From: Deltaproteobacteria bacterium
Lineage (GTDB): Bacteria; Desulfobacterota; Binatia; UBA12015
Assembly (NCBI GenBank): GCA_016874715.1
Contig: VGTK01000014.1
Location: forward strand, 1 to 52,497
Length of the DNA: 52,497 nt
Direction: 5' to 3'
Position numbers and translations under genes: made by a program. Under the pieces are notes generated by a model, which worked only from the letters and a program-made list of their open reading frames with translations, did not search any database and was not told the origin of the DNA. The first letter of the stretch is position 1; every line of letters begins with the position of its first letter. This document shows positions 40,675-48,735 of this stretch, one piece after another.

Positions 40675-40717
40675 CGCCCGGCGGATCACGGTGCGGCGCC
40701 GGGGCCGCGACGCCTGG

Positions 40718-41491
40718 TCACCCGAGCATGATCATGCCGCCGTCGACGCAGATGACCTGGCCGGTGATCATCGCGCTCTCTTCGGAGGCCAGGAAGACGG
40801 CGGCGCCGGTCAGGTCCTCGGGCTGGAGTGGACGCTTGAGAGCCATCATCACGCCCACGATGTACTGCATGATCTCCTCGGGAACCGTCTTCTTCGTGGC
40901 CTCGGTCATGGTCGGACCGGGGGAGATCGCGTTGCAGCGCACACCGGCCATGCCGCCGGCGCCGGCGATGAGGTGGGTCAGCGCGCTGATCGAGGCCTTG
41001 GTGATGCTGTAGTGGAAGCTCGGCAGCTCGTCGTCGTGCTGCACGTACGGGTGCATGTACGCAGCGCCGGAGCTCTGCGTGATGATGGAGCCCTTTCCCT
41101 GCCGCTTCATGAACGGGTAGCAGGCGCGCGCCGACAGCCAGACCCCGAAGAAGTTCACGTCGAAGATCTTCCGCAGATAGGCGTAGGAGTGATTGGTGTT
41201 GTCGATGTCGTAGAAGATCGCGGCGTTCGCGATCAGCGTGTCGATGCGTCCCCACCTGTCGACGACGGTCTGCGCCATCTTCCGGGTGTCGTCCTCGCTC
41301 GACACGTCGACCGGGACGAAGATCGCGTCGCCGCCCTTGGCGCGTAGCGCGGCCGTGACGGCCTCGCCCTTTTCGCGATTGATGTCGGCCACCGCGACCC
41401 TGGCGCCCTCCTCGGTGAATCGATGTGCATAGGCCTCGCCGATCCCCTGGCCGGCGCCGGTGATGATGGTCACGTTGCCCTGGAGCTTCAT
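40718..41491 (-). CDS. Short-chain dehydrogenase/reductase (SDR)
   Basis: A 257-residue classical SDR. The cofactor motif is TGAGQGIG (11-18), VAVADINREKGEAV suggests NAD(H) by its Asp, then IANAAIF, the catalytic Ser in TQSSGAAYM and the YxxxK pair in FHYSITKAS, and CNAISPGPTMTEA. The C-terminal SEESAMITGQVICVDGGMIML is typical. Related enzymes oxidise alcohols or hydroxyacyl-CoA; substrate unknown. The ATG at 41491 has GAGGAGG upstream. It is divergent from the TetR gene across 177 bp. Confidence 0.92.
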   Translation of the reverse strand: MKLQGNVTIITGAGQGIGEAYAHRFTEEGARVAVADINREKGEAVTAALRAKGGDAIFVPVDVSSEDDTRKMAQTVVDRWGRIDTLIANAAIFYDIDNTNHSYAYLRKIFDVNFFGVWLSARACYPFMKRQGKGSIITQSSGAAYMHPYVQHDDELPSFHYSITKASISALTHLIAGAGGMAGVRCNAISPGPTMTEATKKTVPEEIMQYIVGVMMALKRPLQPEDLTGAAVFLASEESAMITGQVICVDGGMIMLG

Positions 41492-41609
41492 TGCCTGTCT
41501 GCCTCCTCTGTGGGTGCTGGTCGAACAGTCGATCCAATCGCGGGGCGTAGCACGAACGCCAAAGCCGTTACCAACCTCGATCGGGTGACCGGCAAGGTGG
41601 CGAAACTCC

Positions 41610-41659
41610 TTGACACGGGTCTCCCGTGTCGAGATAGTCTCCTCCGACCGATCGGTCGG
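41610..41659 (+). promoter_or_regulatory. Sigma70-type promoter and two palindromic operators of the TetR gene
   Basis: TTGACA at 41610-41615 and GATAGT at 41633-41638 are 17 bp apart, the best promoter in the window. GACACGGG-TCT-CCCGTGTC (41612-41630) is a perfect 8-bp palindrome lying inside the spacer. A second, perfect 16-bp palindrome CCGACCGATCGGTCGG (41644-41659) lies downstream, 9 bp before the ATG at 41669, and its core resembles known TetR-family operators. Repressor binding to either would block transcription. Confidence 0.65.
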
Positions 41660-41668
41660 TCCGAGAAG

Positions 41669-42319
41669 ATGAGCACGGCACTTCCCATCTGGAACAACGA
41701 GATCAGCTCCCGCGATCGCATTCTGGACGCGGCCGAGACACTGTTCGCCAAGCGCGGTTACTCCGGCGTCGGGCTGCGCGAGGTCGCCGAGGTGGTCGGC
41801 CTCGGCAAGTCGTCGCTCTTCCACCACTTCAAGAACAAGCCGCAGCTGTACGCCGCCGTGTGCGGCCGGATCTTGCGTCGCATCGAGGAGAGCCTCATGC
41901 GGACGCTCGCTGCCGGCGGGACGCCGGTCGAGCGTCTCGAGCGCTGGCTCGACGATCTGCTCAGCCTGCTGGTCGACAACCCGAGCTACGCCCGGGTTCT
42001 GCTTCGCTCGCTGTTCGAGGACGACGACCTCGCCGGCGAGATGCCCGAAGAGGTCGAGGTCGAGCGCGCGATCGCGAGCATCATGGGCAGTGCGGGGGCG
42101 CTGCTGCGCGAGGGCATGGGCAGCGGCGCGTTCCGCCCGGCCAACGTTCCGCACACGCTGCTGACGCTGGTCGGCATCACGGTGTTCCCGTTCGCCTCCG
42201 GCGACTTCGGGCGAGAGATTCTCGGCGGGGACGTGTTCGCTCCCGCCGAGGTGCAGCGTCGCAAGCAGGAGCTGAGAGACTTCCTCCGCTCGGGGCTGAT
42301 CGCCCGGGCGGAGCGCTGA
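41669..42319 (+). CDS. TetR/AcrR-family transcriptional regulator
   Basis: A 216-residue repressor. The N-terminal HTH is SSRDRILDAAETLFAKRGYSGVGLREVAEVVGLGKSSLFHHFKNKPQLYAAV (in parts), with recognition helix KSSLFHHF. The C-terminal part (about 70-216) is the ligand-binding and dimerisation domain, with GGTPVERLERWLDDLL. Its ligand is unknown, though neighbours suggest an acyl or aromatic compound. ATG 41669 follows the promoter and operators by only 10 bp from the palindrome, so it is probably autoregulated. The diiron gene starts 57 bp downstream. Confidence 0.93.
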   Translation: MSTALPIWNNEISSRDRILDAAETLFAKRGYSGVGLREVAEVVGLGKSSLFHHFKNKPQLYAAVCGRILRRIEESLMRTLAAGGTPVERLERWLDDLLSLLVDNPSYARVLLRSLFEDDDLAGEMPEEVEVERAIASIMGSAGALLREGMGSGAFRPANVPHTLLTLVGITVFPFASGDFGREILGGDVFAPAEVQRRKQELRDFLRSGLIARAER

Positions 42320-42375
42320 CTGTCGGTCGCGGCGATCGTTCGATGCCGCACGAGGGAGAGCCAAGGAGCCGCTCG

Positions 42376-43455
42376 ATGGAGAAGATACTCGCGGACTACC
42401 GGAAGAGGATCGGCGACTTCGAGGTCGTCGACGTGGACGAGGCGCGCATCGCGGCGCTACGCGCGCAGCTCGACATCGACGTGCCGATCGATCTTCACTG
42501 GACGTGGAACTACGGCAGCGAGGTCGAAGAGCTGCGCGCCCTCTACGAGCGCGGCAAGCGCGGCCAGTGGAACGCCGAAGAGGACATCGACTGGAGCGCG
42601 CCATTCCCGCTCGACGAGTGGTTCCTGCCGCGCGAGAACCTGCTGCTCCTGCCGACGATCCTGACGTTCATGGGAAAGGACGAGGCGACGTGCAAGGAGG
42701 CCGCGGTCGACGAGTTCGCGTTCACCGTCTCGCAGCTTCTGCACGGCGAGCAGGCGGCGCTGCAGATCTGCGGCCAGCTCACCAATGCCTGTCCGACGAT
42801 GGATGCGAAGTTCTACGCAGCGTCGCAGGTCGCGGACGAGGCGCGCCACGTCGAGGTGCTGGCGAAGTTTCTGCAGCGCAAGGTCGGGACGATCTACCCG
42901 ATCGGCGGAACGCTCAAGGTCCTGCTCGACAAGCTGCTCGAGGCGCCCACCTGGAAGACCAAGACGCTCGGAATGCAGACGCTGTTCGAGGGGATGGCGG
43001 TCGGCATCTTCGACATGCTGCAGAAAGGCTCGTCGAACCCGCTGCTCACCGACATGATCCGTCGCGTCAAGCAAGACGAGGCTCGCCATGCGGCCTTCGG
43101 CATCCTCACCATGCGCAAGACGGTGAAGGAGGCGACGCCGGAGGAGATGATCGAGATGGAGGACTTCGCGTTCAGCATCCTCGAGACACTGAACGCGAAC
43201 CAGCAACTCGACATGCTGCGGGAGCTCGGTCCGAAGTACGGCCTGGACCCGGATGCGGTCGTGCAGATGGGGCTCAGCCTGCCCGACTGGGCGAAGATCA
43301 ACAGCGACCTCTTCATGCACACGGTCGTGCCGAACCTGGCCCGGCTCGGTCTCATTACGGACCGTACGGAGTCGCGGTATCGTGCGGTCGGAATCATGTA
43401 TGGGGACCGCTTTGGCACGGGCATGGACGCGGACGTCGCTGCCAGCATGAACTGA
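42376..43455 (+). CDS. Ferritin-like diiron oxygenase (ribonucleotide-reductase R2-like fold)
   Basis: A 359-residue protein with a complete diiron carboxylate set by spacing: Glu125 (HGEQAAL), Glu155/His158 (DEARH), Glu205 (LFEGM) and Glu235/His238 (DEARH). It belongs to the ferritin-like superfamily, near R2-like and AurF-like oxygenases. The ribonucleotide-reductase radical tyrosine and the typical C-terminal docking tail are not apparent. It could hydroxylate or desaturate a lipid or aromatic. The ATG at 42376 has AAGGAG seven bases upstream. It follows the TetR gene in one direction. Confidence 0.85.
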   Translation: MEKILADYRKRIGDFEVVDVDEARIAALRAQLDIDVPIDLHWTWNYGSEVEELRALYERGKRGQWNAEEDIDWSAPFPLDEWFLPRENLLLLPTILTFMGKDEATCKEAAVDEFAFTVSQLLHGEQAALQICGQLTNACPTMDAKFYAASQVADEARHVEVLAKFLQRKVGTIYPIGGTLKVLLDKLLEAPTWKTKTLGMQTLFEGMAVGIFDMLQKGSSNPLLTDMIRRVKQDEARHAAFGILTMRKTVKEATPEEMIEMEDFAFSILETLNANQQLDMLRELGPKYGLDPDAVVQMGLSLPDWAKINSDLFMHTVVPNLARLGLITDRTESRYRAVGIMYGDRFGTGMDADVAASMN

Positions 43456-43460
43456 TCCCG

Positions 43461-43493
43461 GCGGGAGCCGAAGGCCCGGCCGCCGGCTCCCGC
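43461..43493. terminator. Bidirectional hairpin terminator
   Basis: GCGGGAGCCG (43461-43470) pairs with CGGCTCCCGC (43484-43493) across a 13-nt loop, just after the diiron gene and 6 bp from the stop of the convergent hydrolase gene. There is no T-run, but position and stem suggest it ends both transcripts. Confidence 0.6.
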
Positions 43494-43498
43494 TCTCG

Positions 43499-44389
43499 TC
43501 AGGCTTCCGGGGTGTCGAGGAAGGCTCGCACCTCGGCGAGCAGCTCGCGGGGACGGTCGAAGTGGACCATGTGGCCCGCGCCCGGAATCTCGACGAACCG
43601 GACCGCCCGGAAGCAGCCCAGACGGCGCTGCAGGTCGTCCGGGTCGAGATAGATCGCACCCGGCTTGCTGCGCCAGAACTCGCCCGACTCCGCGCCGTGC
43701 AGGATGAGGGTTGGTGCAGCGACGCGCTTCCAGAAGGCCATGGCGTACTCGAGGTTGAAGGGACCGTTCAGCGCCATGGTCGAGAGCATGGCGTCGAACT
43801 TCCACTCGAGCTTGCCGTCCTCGCGCGCGCGCGTTCCGAGCAGGGCGAGCTCGCGCGCCTGGCGTTCCGTCAAGCGCGGATTGCGCTCGCGCATGCGGCG
43901 GTAGGCGGCCTCGAGGTCGTCGATCCCTCGCTGGCCGCTCATCGCCTGGTCGATGCGGCCGAACCCGGCGATCGTCCACGCGATCTCCTCGTCCATCGTG
44001 GGCAGGGGAGGACCGAGGCCCTCGACGATCACCAGCCGCTCCGGCACGCCCGGGAAGCAGCCGGCGTACGTCGCGACGATCTCGCCGCCCATCGAGTGGC
44101 CAAAGATCACCGGCTTTTCGAGCCGAAGGGCGCGCACCAGATTGTGCAGGTCGAGGACGAAGTGGCCGAAGTGGTAGTAGGGCGTGGTCTCGCTGTCCCC
44201 GTGTCCGCGCAGGTCGAGCGCCAGCACGTGAAAGCGGTCGACGAGTCCGCGCGCGAGCTCGTCGAACGAGTGCGAGTGGTCGCGCAGGCCGTGCACGATC
44301 ACCAGCGGGGGCTTCGTCGGGTCGCCCCAGTCGCGGAAGTGAATGCGCAGCGTACCGCTGCGAAAGAACCTTTCACTGTACTCGGGCAT
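43499..44389 (-). CDS. Alpha/beta-fold hydrolase
   Basis: A 296-residue hydrolase. The nucleophile elbow is GHSMGG with Ser99; the oxyanion motif is VHGLRDHSHSF; and the catalytic His is in GAGHMVHFDRPRELLAEVRAFL. It resembles epoxide hydrolases, meta-cleavage product hydrolases and esterases. A strong -VALDLRGHGDSE- (LALDLRGHGDSE) precedes the elbow. ATG 44389 gives MPEYSERFFRSG; the frame is open upstream but not credible. It is opposite the diiron gene and may act on its product. Confidence 0.9.
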   Translation of the reverse strand: MPEYSERFFRSGTLRIHFRDWGDPTKPPLVIVHGLRDHSHSFDELARGLVDRFHVLALDLRGHGDSETTPYYHFGHFVLDLHNLVRALRLEKPVIFGHSMGGEIVATYAGCFPGVPERLVIVEGLGPPLPTMDEEIAWTIAGFGRIDQAMSGQRGIDDLEAAYRRMRERNPRLTERQARELALLGTRAREDGKLEWKFDAMLSTMALNGPFNLEYAMAFWKRVAAPTLILHGAESGEFWRSKPGAIYLDPDDLQRRLGCFRAVRFVEIPGAGHMVHFDRPRELLAEVRAFLDTPEA

Positions 44390-44681
44390 GGCGAACCACC
44401 GTAGCCAGCGGCCGCCGCCCCGCCAAGGCGCTGTGCCTCGCACGGCACCACGGCCACTCTGACCGAGCTCGACGTGGCGCTCTTGTTCCGCGCGGCCGAC
44501 CTGGAGCCGGACTGCCTCCCGGCCGGAACGGGCGCCGGCCGACGGCAGGGCGGAGCCCGCGACGACGACGCACCGGATCGGGCCGGGCGGTCGTGCGCGT
44601 CCCCCGAGCCACGATCGTGCCGGCCGACCCCGTTGCCGCAGCGACCCGGTGCGGATAGCTCGAATCCGGGGAGGAGCAGCC
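44390..44681. other. Intergenic region between hydrolase and PPOX gene
   Basis: The 292 bp gap separates divergently arranged genes. An open frame on the minus strand reads through it, but the predicted residues are Arg/Gly-rich and unlike a protein domain. I see no promoter of good quality and no repeats. Confidence 0.5.
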
Positions 44682-45221
44682 ATGGCGGACTGGTATGTGA
44701 CGTTGACGCCCGAGCACGTGGACTTCATCCGTGCGCAGCACGTGTTCTTCGTGGCGACGGCGACTGCGGACGGCGGGGGCTACCCGAATCTGTCCCCGAA
44801 GGGATACGACTGCCTCGAGATCCTGGGCCCGGCGGAGATCGTCTACGCCGACCTGCCTGGCAGCGGGAACCAGACCGCGTCCCACGTCGCGCGGGGCGGG
44901 CGCATCACGCTGATGTTCTGCGGCTTCGGCTCGCAGGCGCGGATCCTCCGGGTGTTCGGCCATGGGCGGAGGATCCTGCCGGACGACGACGCGTGGGAGC
45001 CGCTCGTCGCCCGGTTGCGCTCCGGCGTGATGAGCTCGCAGACGCGCCAGCTGATCGCGATCGACATCGACAAGGTGCAGACATCGTGCGGGTACGCGGT
45101 GCCGCGCTACGAGTTCGTGAGCGAGCGAGACACGCTGCGGCGCTACTACGAGCACGCCGCGGAGCGCGGCGAGTTGCCCGCAAAGCTCGTACGCTCGCGG
45201 CGGCTCCAGGACCCGGTCTGA
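44682..45221 (+). CDS. Pyridoxamine 5'-phosphate oxidase-family protein
   Basis: A 179-residue split-barrel protein. The N-terminal HVFFVATATADGGGYPNLSPKGYDCLEI is the family-defining strand pair, then GSGNQTASHVARGGRITLMFCGFG and later IDIDKVQTSCGYAVPRYEF. It belongs to the branch often annotated as pyridoxamine 5'-phosphate oxidase, but PLP synthesis is unlikely; most such proteins are unassigned FMN or F420 oxidoreductases. GGAGGAG lies before ATG 44682. Confidence 0.85.
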   Translation: MADWYVTLTPEHVDFIRAQHVFFVATATADGGGYPNLSPKGYDCLEILGPAEIVYADLPGSGNQTASHVARGGRITLMFCGFGSQARILRVFGHGRRILPDDDAWEPLVARLRSGVMSSQTRQLIAIDIDKVQTSCGYAVPRYEFVSERDTLRRYYEHAAERGELPAKLVRSRRLQDPV

Positions 45222-45354
45222 CGACGCCCGCTTCAGCCCCGTCGATCGCGGCGGACCAAGCCGTGGAGAGCGTCTGTGGGCGAGCGCGCTCGCCTGCATC
45301 CGTCGCTCCGCGCACACCCTTGGAGCACGAGGGGCCGACCGCTATCCTGCCGGC

Positions 45355-46371
45355 GTGGTCTCCGAGAAGCCCCTCTCGATCGGATCCCTGCGCATCGACC
45401 CGCCGCTGGTTCTGGCGCCGATGTCGGGGGTCACCGACATGGCGTTCCGCCGGCTGGTTCGCGAGTGCAGCCCGGGCGCCGTCGGCCTCGTGGTCAGCGA
45501 GTTCATCTCCATCGAGGGGCTGACGCGGAACGATCTGCGCAGCCACCGCATGCTGCGCTTCCACCCGGACGAGCACCCGATCTCGATCCAGATCTTCGGC
45601 GGCGAGATCGACCGCATGGTCGAGGCGGCGGCGATCGTGCAGCAGACCGGCGTGGACGTGGTCGACATCAATTGCGGCTGTCCGGTCCCGAAGGTCGTCA
45701 AGCGTGGCGGTGGGGCAGAACTGCTGCGACGCGTGCAGCACCTCGAGCGCATGCTGCGTGCCGTGCGGCGGGAGCTTTCGGTGCCGCTCACCCTCAAGTT
45801 CCGCACCGGCTGGGACGAGGAGTCGATCAACTGCGTCGAGGTCGCACAGATGGCCGAGGCCGCCGGTGTCGCGATGGTGATGGTGCATGGCCGGACACGC
45901 GTTCAGCTGTACACCGGGAGTGCGGACTGGGAGCTGATCGGCGCCGTCAAGCAGGCTGTGGGCATCCCCGTCGTCGGCAGCGGCGACGTGACCAGCGCGG
46001 CCGCCGCGCACGAGCGTCTCGCGATCAGCGGCGCCGACGGTCTCGCCATCGGCCGCGGAGCGATGGAGAACCCGTGGCTCTTCGGCGAGATCGCGGCCGC
46101 AGTCGCGGGGGACACGCATCCTGCCTCGACGGTCGACGGTCGCATCGCAGCGTTGCGCCGCTACCGGGCGCTGCTCGACGAGCAGTATCCCGAGAAGGTC
46201 ACGTCGGCGCGGCTGCGCGGCATGGCCTGCCGCACGCTGAAGGGCTTCCCGGGCAGCGCCGCCCTCCGCGAGGCCGTGTCGCGGACGCGCAGCAGCGACG
46301 ATCTCCTCGCGATCGTCGCCGGGTTCGAGGCGCTGCCACCCGCGCAGCAGTCGGCTCGGACCGCGGCTTGA
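45355..46371 (+). CDS. dusB: tRNA-dihydrouridine synthase (DusB-type)
   Basis: A 338-residue flavoenzyme reducing uridine in the tRNA D-loop. It starts LSIGSLRIDPPLVLAPMSGVTDMAFRRL (in parts), has IQIFGGEIDRM, the catalytic Cys in VVDINCGCPVPKVVKRGGGAELL, TLKFRTGWDEES, VMVHGRTRVQLYTGSADWE and LAIGRGAMENPWLF. Family length fits. GTG 45355 is the start; no ribosome site is strong. It overlaps or nearly overlaps the HAD gene, which begins at or just before its stop. Confidence 0.94.
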   Translation: MVSEKPLSIGSLRIDPPLVLAPMSGVTDMAFRRLVRECSPGAVGLVVSEFISIEGLTRNDLRSHRMLRFHPDEHPISIQIFGGEIDRMVEAAAIVQQTGVDVVDINCGCPVPKVVKRGGGAELLRRVQHLERMLRAVRRELSVPLTLKFRTGWDEESINCVEVAQMAEAAGVAMVMVHGRTRVQLYTGSADWELIGAVKQAVGIPVVGSGDVTSAAAAHERLAISGADGLAIGRGAMENPWLFGEIAAAVAGDTHPASTVDGRIAALRRYRALLDEQYPEKVTSARLRGMACRTLKGFPGSAALREAVSRTRSSDDLLAIVAGFEALPPAQQSARTAA

Positions 46372-46373
46372 GC

Positions 46374-47084
46374 GTGCCGGACCCGAGCCGTCGGGCGATC
46401 CTGTTCGACATCGACGGCACACTGCTGCGGTCGCGCGGCTCTGCAGCGATCTTCGACGACGCGATGGAGAGCGTGTTCGGCATCCGCGGCGACCTCGGTT
46501 CGATCCGGCCCGACGGCATGACCGATCCCGACATCCTCGCCACGCTCATGAACGGGCGGTCCCCGGTGCACGGAGCGATCACCCCGCGGCTGCTCGCGAA
46601 GTTCGAGGTGAGGCTCGCGCGTGCTCTCGCGGACGGAGTCGCTCGCGGAGACGTGTCGGTGTGGGCGTTGCCCGGCGTCGCAGCGCTGCTTCGCGAGCTC
46701 TCGCGCCGGGACGACGCGCTGCTCGGAATCGTGACGGGAAACATGCGCGCCACCGCGCGCATCAAGCTCGGCGCGGTGGGGCTGCAGGGTTACTTCCCGG
46801 ATGGCGGCTACGGCAGTGATTCCCCGGTTCGCGACCTGCTGCCCGGAGTTGCGCTGCGCAGGATGTCGCAGAGGGCCGACGTGATTCTCGATGCGCGCCG
46901 ATCGGTGATGATCGGCGACACGCCGCACGACCTCTCGGCGGCGAGAGCCCATGGCGTGCGCTGCGTGCTGGTGGCGACCGGCCAGTACACGCACGACGAG
47001 CTGGTGGCGGCCGGACCGGATGTTCTGCTGGAGGATCTCAGCGACGGAGAGCGCGCGCTGCGCGCGATCCTCGGAGAGGAGTGA
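46374..47084 (+). CDS. HAD-family phosphatase
   Basis: A 236-residue haloacid dehalogenase-superfamily hydrolase. Motif I is LFDIDGTLL with the nucleophile Asp, motif II IVTGNM, and motif IV SVMIGDTPHDLSAARAHGVRCVLVATGQYTHDEL (in parts). It is similar to phosphoglycolate phosphatase and beta-phosphoglucomutase-type enzymes, but the substrate is uncertain. Start may be TTG 46368, which overlaps the dusB stop (TTGA), or GTG 46374; I use the latter. The next gene begins 6 bp after its stop, so the three form an operon. Confidence 0.88.
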   Translation: MPDPSRRAILFDIDGTLLRSRGSAAIFDDAMESVFGIRGDLGSIRPDGMTDPDILATLMNGRSPVHGAITPRLLAKFEVRLARALADGVARGDVSVWALPGVAALLRELSRRDDALLGIVTGNMRATARIKLGAVGLQGYFPDGGYGSDSPVRDLLPGVALRRMSQRADVILDARRSVMIGDTPHDLSAARAHGVRCVLVATGQYTHDELVAAGPDVLLEDLSDGERALRAILGEE

Positions 47085-47090
47085 GTCGAG

Positions 47091-47576
47091 ATGGCAGGTG
47101 GAAGCTTCGAAGTCTACGTTGCGAAGGAGAACCTCAAGTTCAACGCGGCGCACTTCATCGCCTACCCCGGATTTCGTGAACGTCTGCACGGTCACAACTA
47201 CCAGGTCACCGTGCGCCTCGAGGGCGACCTCGGGCCCGACGGGTACGTGATCGACTTCGGCCTCGTGAAGCAGGCGACGAAGCGGGTGTGCGACGCGCTC
47301 GACGAGTACACCCTCCTGCCGGCCCAGAGCGATTGCCTCCGCATTTCCGAGCAGGGAGACTCGGTCGAGGCGGTGTACGAGGACGGCTCGCGCTTCGTGT
47401 TCCCGCGATCGGACGTGATGCTGCTGCCCATCGTGCACACTTCCGCAGAGGAGCTTGCGCGCTACGTCGCGGGGCAGGTGCGGGCGGAGCTTCTTGCCGT
47501 AGGGGCCCGGCCCTGGCGGCGGCTCGAGGTCAGCGTCGCGGAGACCCGGGGGCAATCTGCCACCTATTCGGAATGA
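47091..47576 (+). CDS. 6-pyruvoyltetrahydropterin synthase paralogue with PTPS-III signature
   Basis: A 161-residue tunnelling-fold protein. Zinc His residues are conserved: His21 in FNAAHFIAY and His33/His35 in RLHGHNYQVTV. The QueD/PTPS Cys (Cxxx-HGH) is absent; instead Glu30 stands in ExxHGH (residues 30-35). That pattern is recorded for PTPS-III, which makes 6-hydroxymethyl-dihydropterin for folate and replaces FolB. A 20-residue insert (YTLLPAQSDCLRISEQGDS) separates the halves, as in long PTPS. ATG 47091 is close to the HAD stop. The inference needs genome-wide checking of folB. Confidence 0.8.
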   Translation: MAGGSFEVYVAKENLKFNAAHFIAYPGFRERLHGHNYQVTVRLEGDLGPDGYVIDFGLVKQATKRVCDALDEYTLLPAQSDCLRISEQGDSVEAVYEDGSRFVFPRSDVMLLPIVHTSAEELARYVAGQVRAELLAVGARPWRRLEVSVAETRGQSATYSE

Positions 47577-47578
47577 CC

Positions 47579-47644
47579 CATTCGTGGCATGGAAGAAGTC
47601 GCGAGCATCCCGGCCATTTTCGTGGCACGGAAGAGGTTGCAAGC
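47579..47644. repeat. Imperfect direct repeat upstream of the aldolase gene
   Basis: Two copies of about 28-30 bp, at 47579-47606 and 47615-47644, share CGTGGCA-GGAAGA(A/G)G and GC(G/A)AGC. They lie right after the PTPS gene stop. A third partial CATTCGGG follows at about 47653. Base composition here is lower in GC than neighbouring coding DNA. Confidence 0.6.
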
Positions 47645-47676
47645 GCCCCATCCATTCGGGCAGAACGGGAAGTCAC

Positions 47677-47705
47677 GCCGGCGAGCTCGCATGCTCGTAG
47701 CCGGC
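47677..47705 (+). promoter_or_regulatory. Hairpin in the leader of the aldolase gene
   Basis: GCCGG-CGAGC (47677-47686) pairs with GCTCG (47693-47697) and GCCGGC (47700-47705) around a short loop, 26 bp before the aldolase start. It could be a terminator for the upstream operon or a leader structure. Confidence 0.4.
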
Positions 47706-47730
47706 ATTTGTACTTCGAGGAGCGAGGCCG

Positions 47731-48654
47731 ATGACCGAACGCGTTCGTGAAATTCTCAGCTGGTACGCCGGCAGCAGTCCCGGCGTCCTGACCAACCTGG
47801 CGCGCATGCTGAACCACGGCAGGCTGGGCGGGACCGGAAAGATGGTGATCCTCCCCGTCGACCAGGGCTTCGAGCACGGTCCGGCACGAAGCTTCGCGCC
47901 GAACCCGGCGGGCTACGATCCGCACTACCACTTCAGGCTGGCGATCGAATCGGGCTGCAACGCCTACGCCGCCCCGCTGGGCTTTCTCGAGGCCGGCGCG
48001 GCCGAGTTTGCCGGTGAGATCCCGCTGATCCTGAAGCTGAACAACAGCGACGTGCTGTACGAGACGCCCGACCCGTGCTCCGCCTTGACGGGTTCGGTCG
48101 GCGACGCGCTGCGCCTGGGCTGCTCCGCGATCGGCTACACGATCTACCCGGGCTCCGCTCTGCGCAACGAGATGTACGAGAACCTCCGTGAGCTGAGCGA
48201 GGAGGCCAAGGCGGCCGGTCTCGCGGTCGTGGTGTGGTCCTACCCCCGAGGATCGGCGATCTCGAAGGACGGCGAGACCGCGATCGACGTCGTCGCGTAC
48301 GCGGCGCAGATCGCCGCCCAACTCGGCGCGCACGTCATCAAGGTGAAGCCGCCGACCGCCTTTCTCGAGCAGAAGGAAGCGAAGAAGGTCTACGAGGCGC
48401 AGAAGATCCCGGTCGAGACGCTCGGGGATCGCGTGCGACACGTCGTGCAGTCGTCCTTCAACGGGCGCCGCATCGTCATCTTCTCGGGCGGCGCCAAGGG
48501 CTCCGACGAGAAGGTCTTCGACGAGGTGCGCGGCATCCGCGACGGTGGCGGGTTCGGCTCGATCATCGGTCGGAACTCGTTCCAGCGCCCGCATGCCGAT
48601 GCCCTCAAGTTCCTCGACACGGTGATGAAGATCTACGGCGGGCAGATCAAGTAG
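47731..48654 (+). CDS. fbaB: Class I fructose-bisphosphate aldolase, DhnA/FbaB type
   Basis: A 307-residue lysine-dependent aldolase. It shows GKMVILPVDQGFEHGPARSF, LNNSDVLYET, GYTIYPGSA, VWSYPRG and the probable Schiff-base Lys in HVIKVKPPTAFLEQ, then FSGGAKGSDEKVF and GGGFGSIIGRNSFQRP. These are the archaeal/DhnA-type aldolase motifs. It cleaves or forms fructose 1,6-bisphosphate in glycolysis or gluconeogenesis. ATG 47731; GAGGAGCGAGG precedes it. Confidence 0.94.
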   Translation: MTERVREILSWYAGSSPGVLTNLARMLNHGRLGGTGKMVILPVDQGFEHGPARSFAPNPAGYDPHYHFRLAIESGCNAYAAPLGFLEAGAAEFAGEIPLILKLNNSDVLYETPDPCSALTGSVGDALRLGCSAIGYTIYPGSALRNEMYENLRELSEEAKAAGLAVVVWSYPRGSAISKDGETAIDVVAYAAQIAAQLGAHVIKVKPPTAFLEQKEAKKVYEAQKIPVETLGDRVRHVVQSSFNGRRIVIFSGGAKGSDEKVFDEVRGIRDGGGFGSIIGRNSFQRPHADALKFLDTVMKIYGGQIK

Positions 48655-48673
48655 GCTGATCTGGCGTCGAGCG

Positions 48674-48709
48674 GCGGTCGGACGTCCGGGCAAGCGGGCG
48701 TCCGACCGC
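48674..48709. terminator. Bidirectional hairpin terminator
   Basis: GCGGTCGGACG (48674-48684) pairs with CGTCCGACCGC (48699-48709); CCG/CGG adds an inner stem across a one-base bulge. It lies between the convergent aldolase and dienelactone hydrolase genes and is followed by TTCG only. Confidence 0.65.
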
Positions 48710-48735
48710 GCCTTCGTGCGCGCGTCGCCTCCGTC

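Noticed and set aside
43499..44728. Hydrolase gene starting upstream at 44728
   Set aside because: The added residues are low-complexity and the ATG at 44389 fits the family start.
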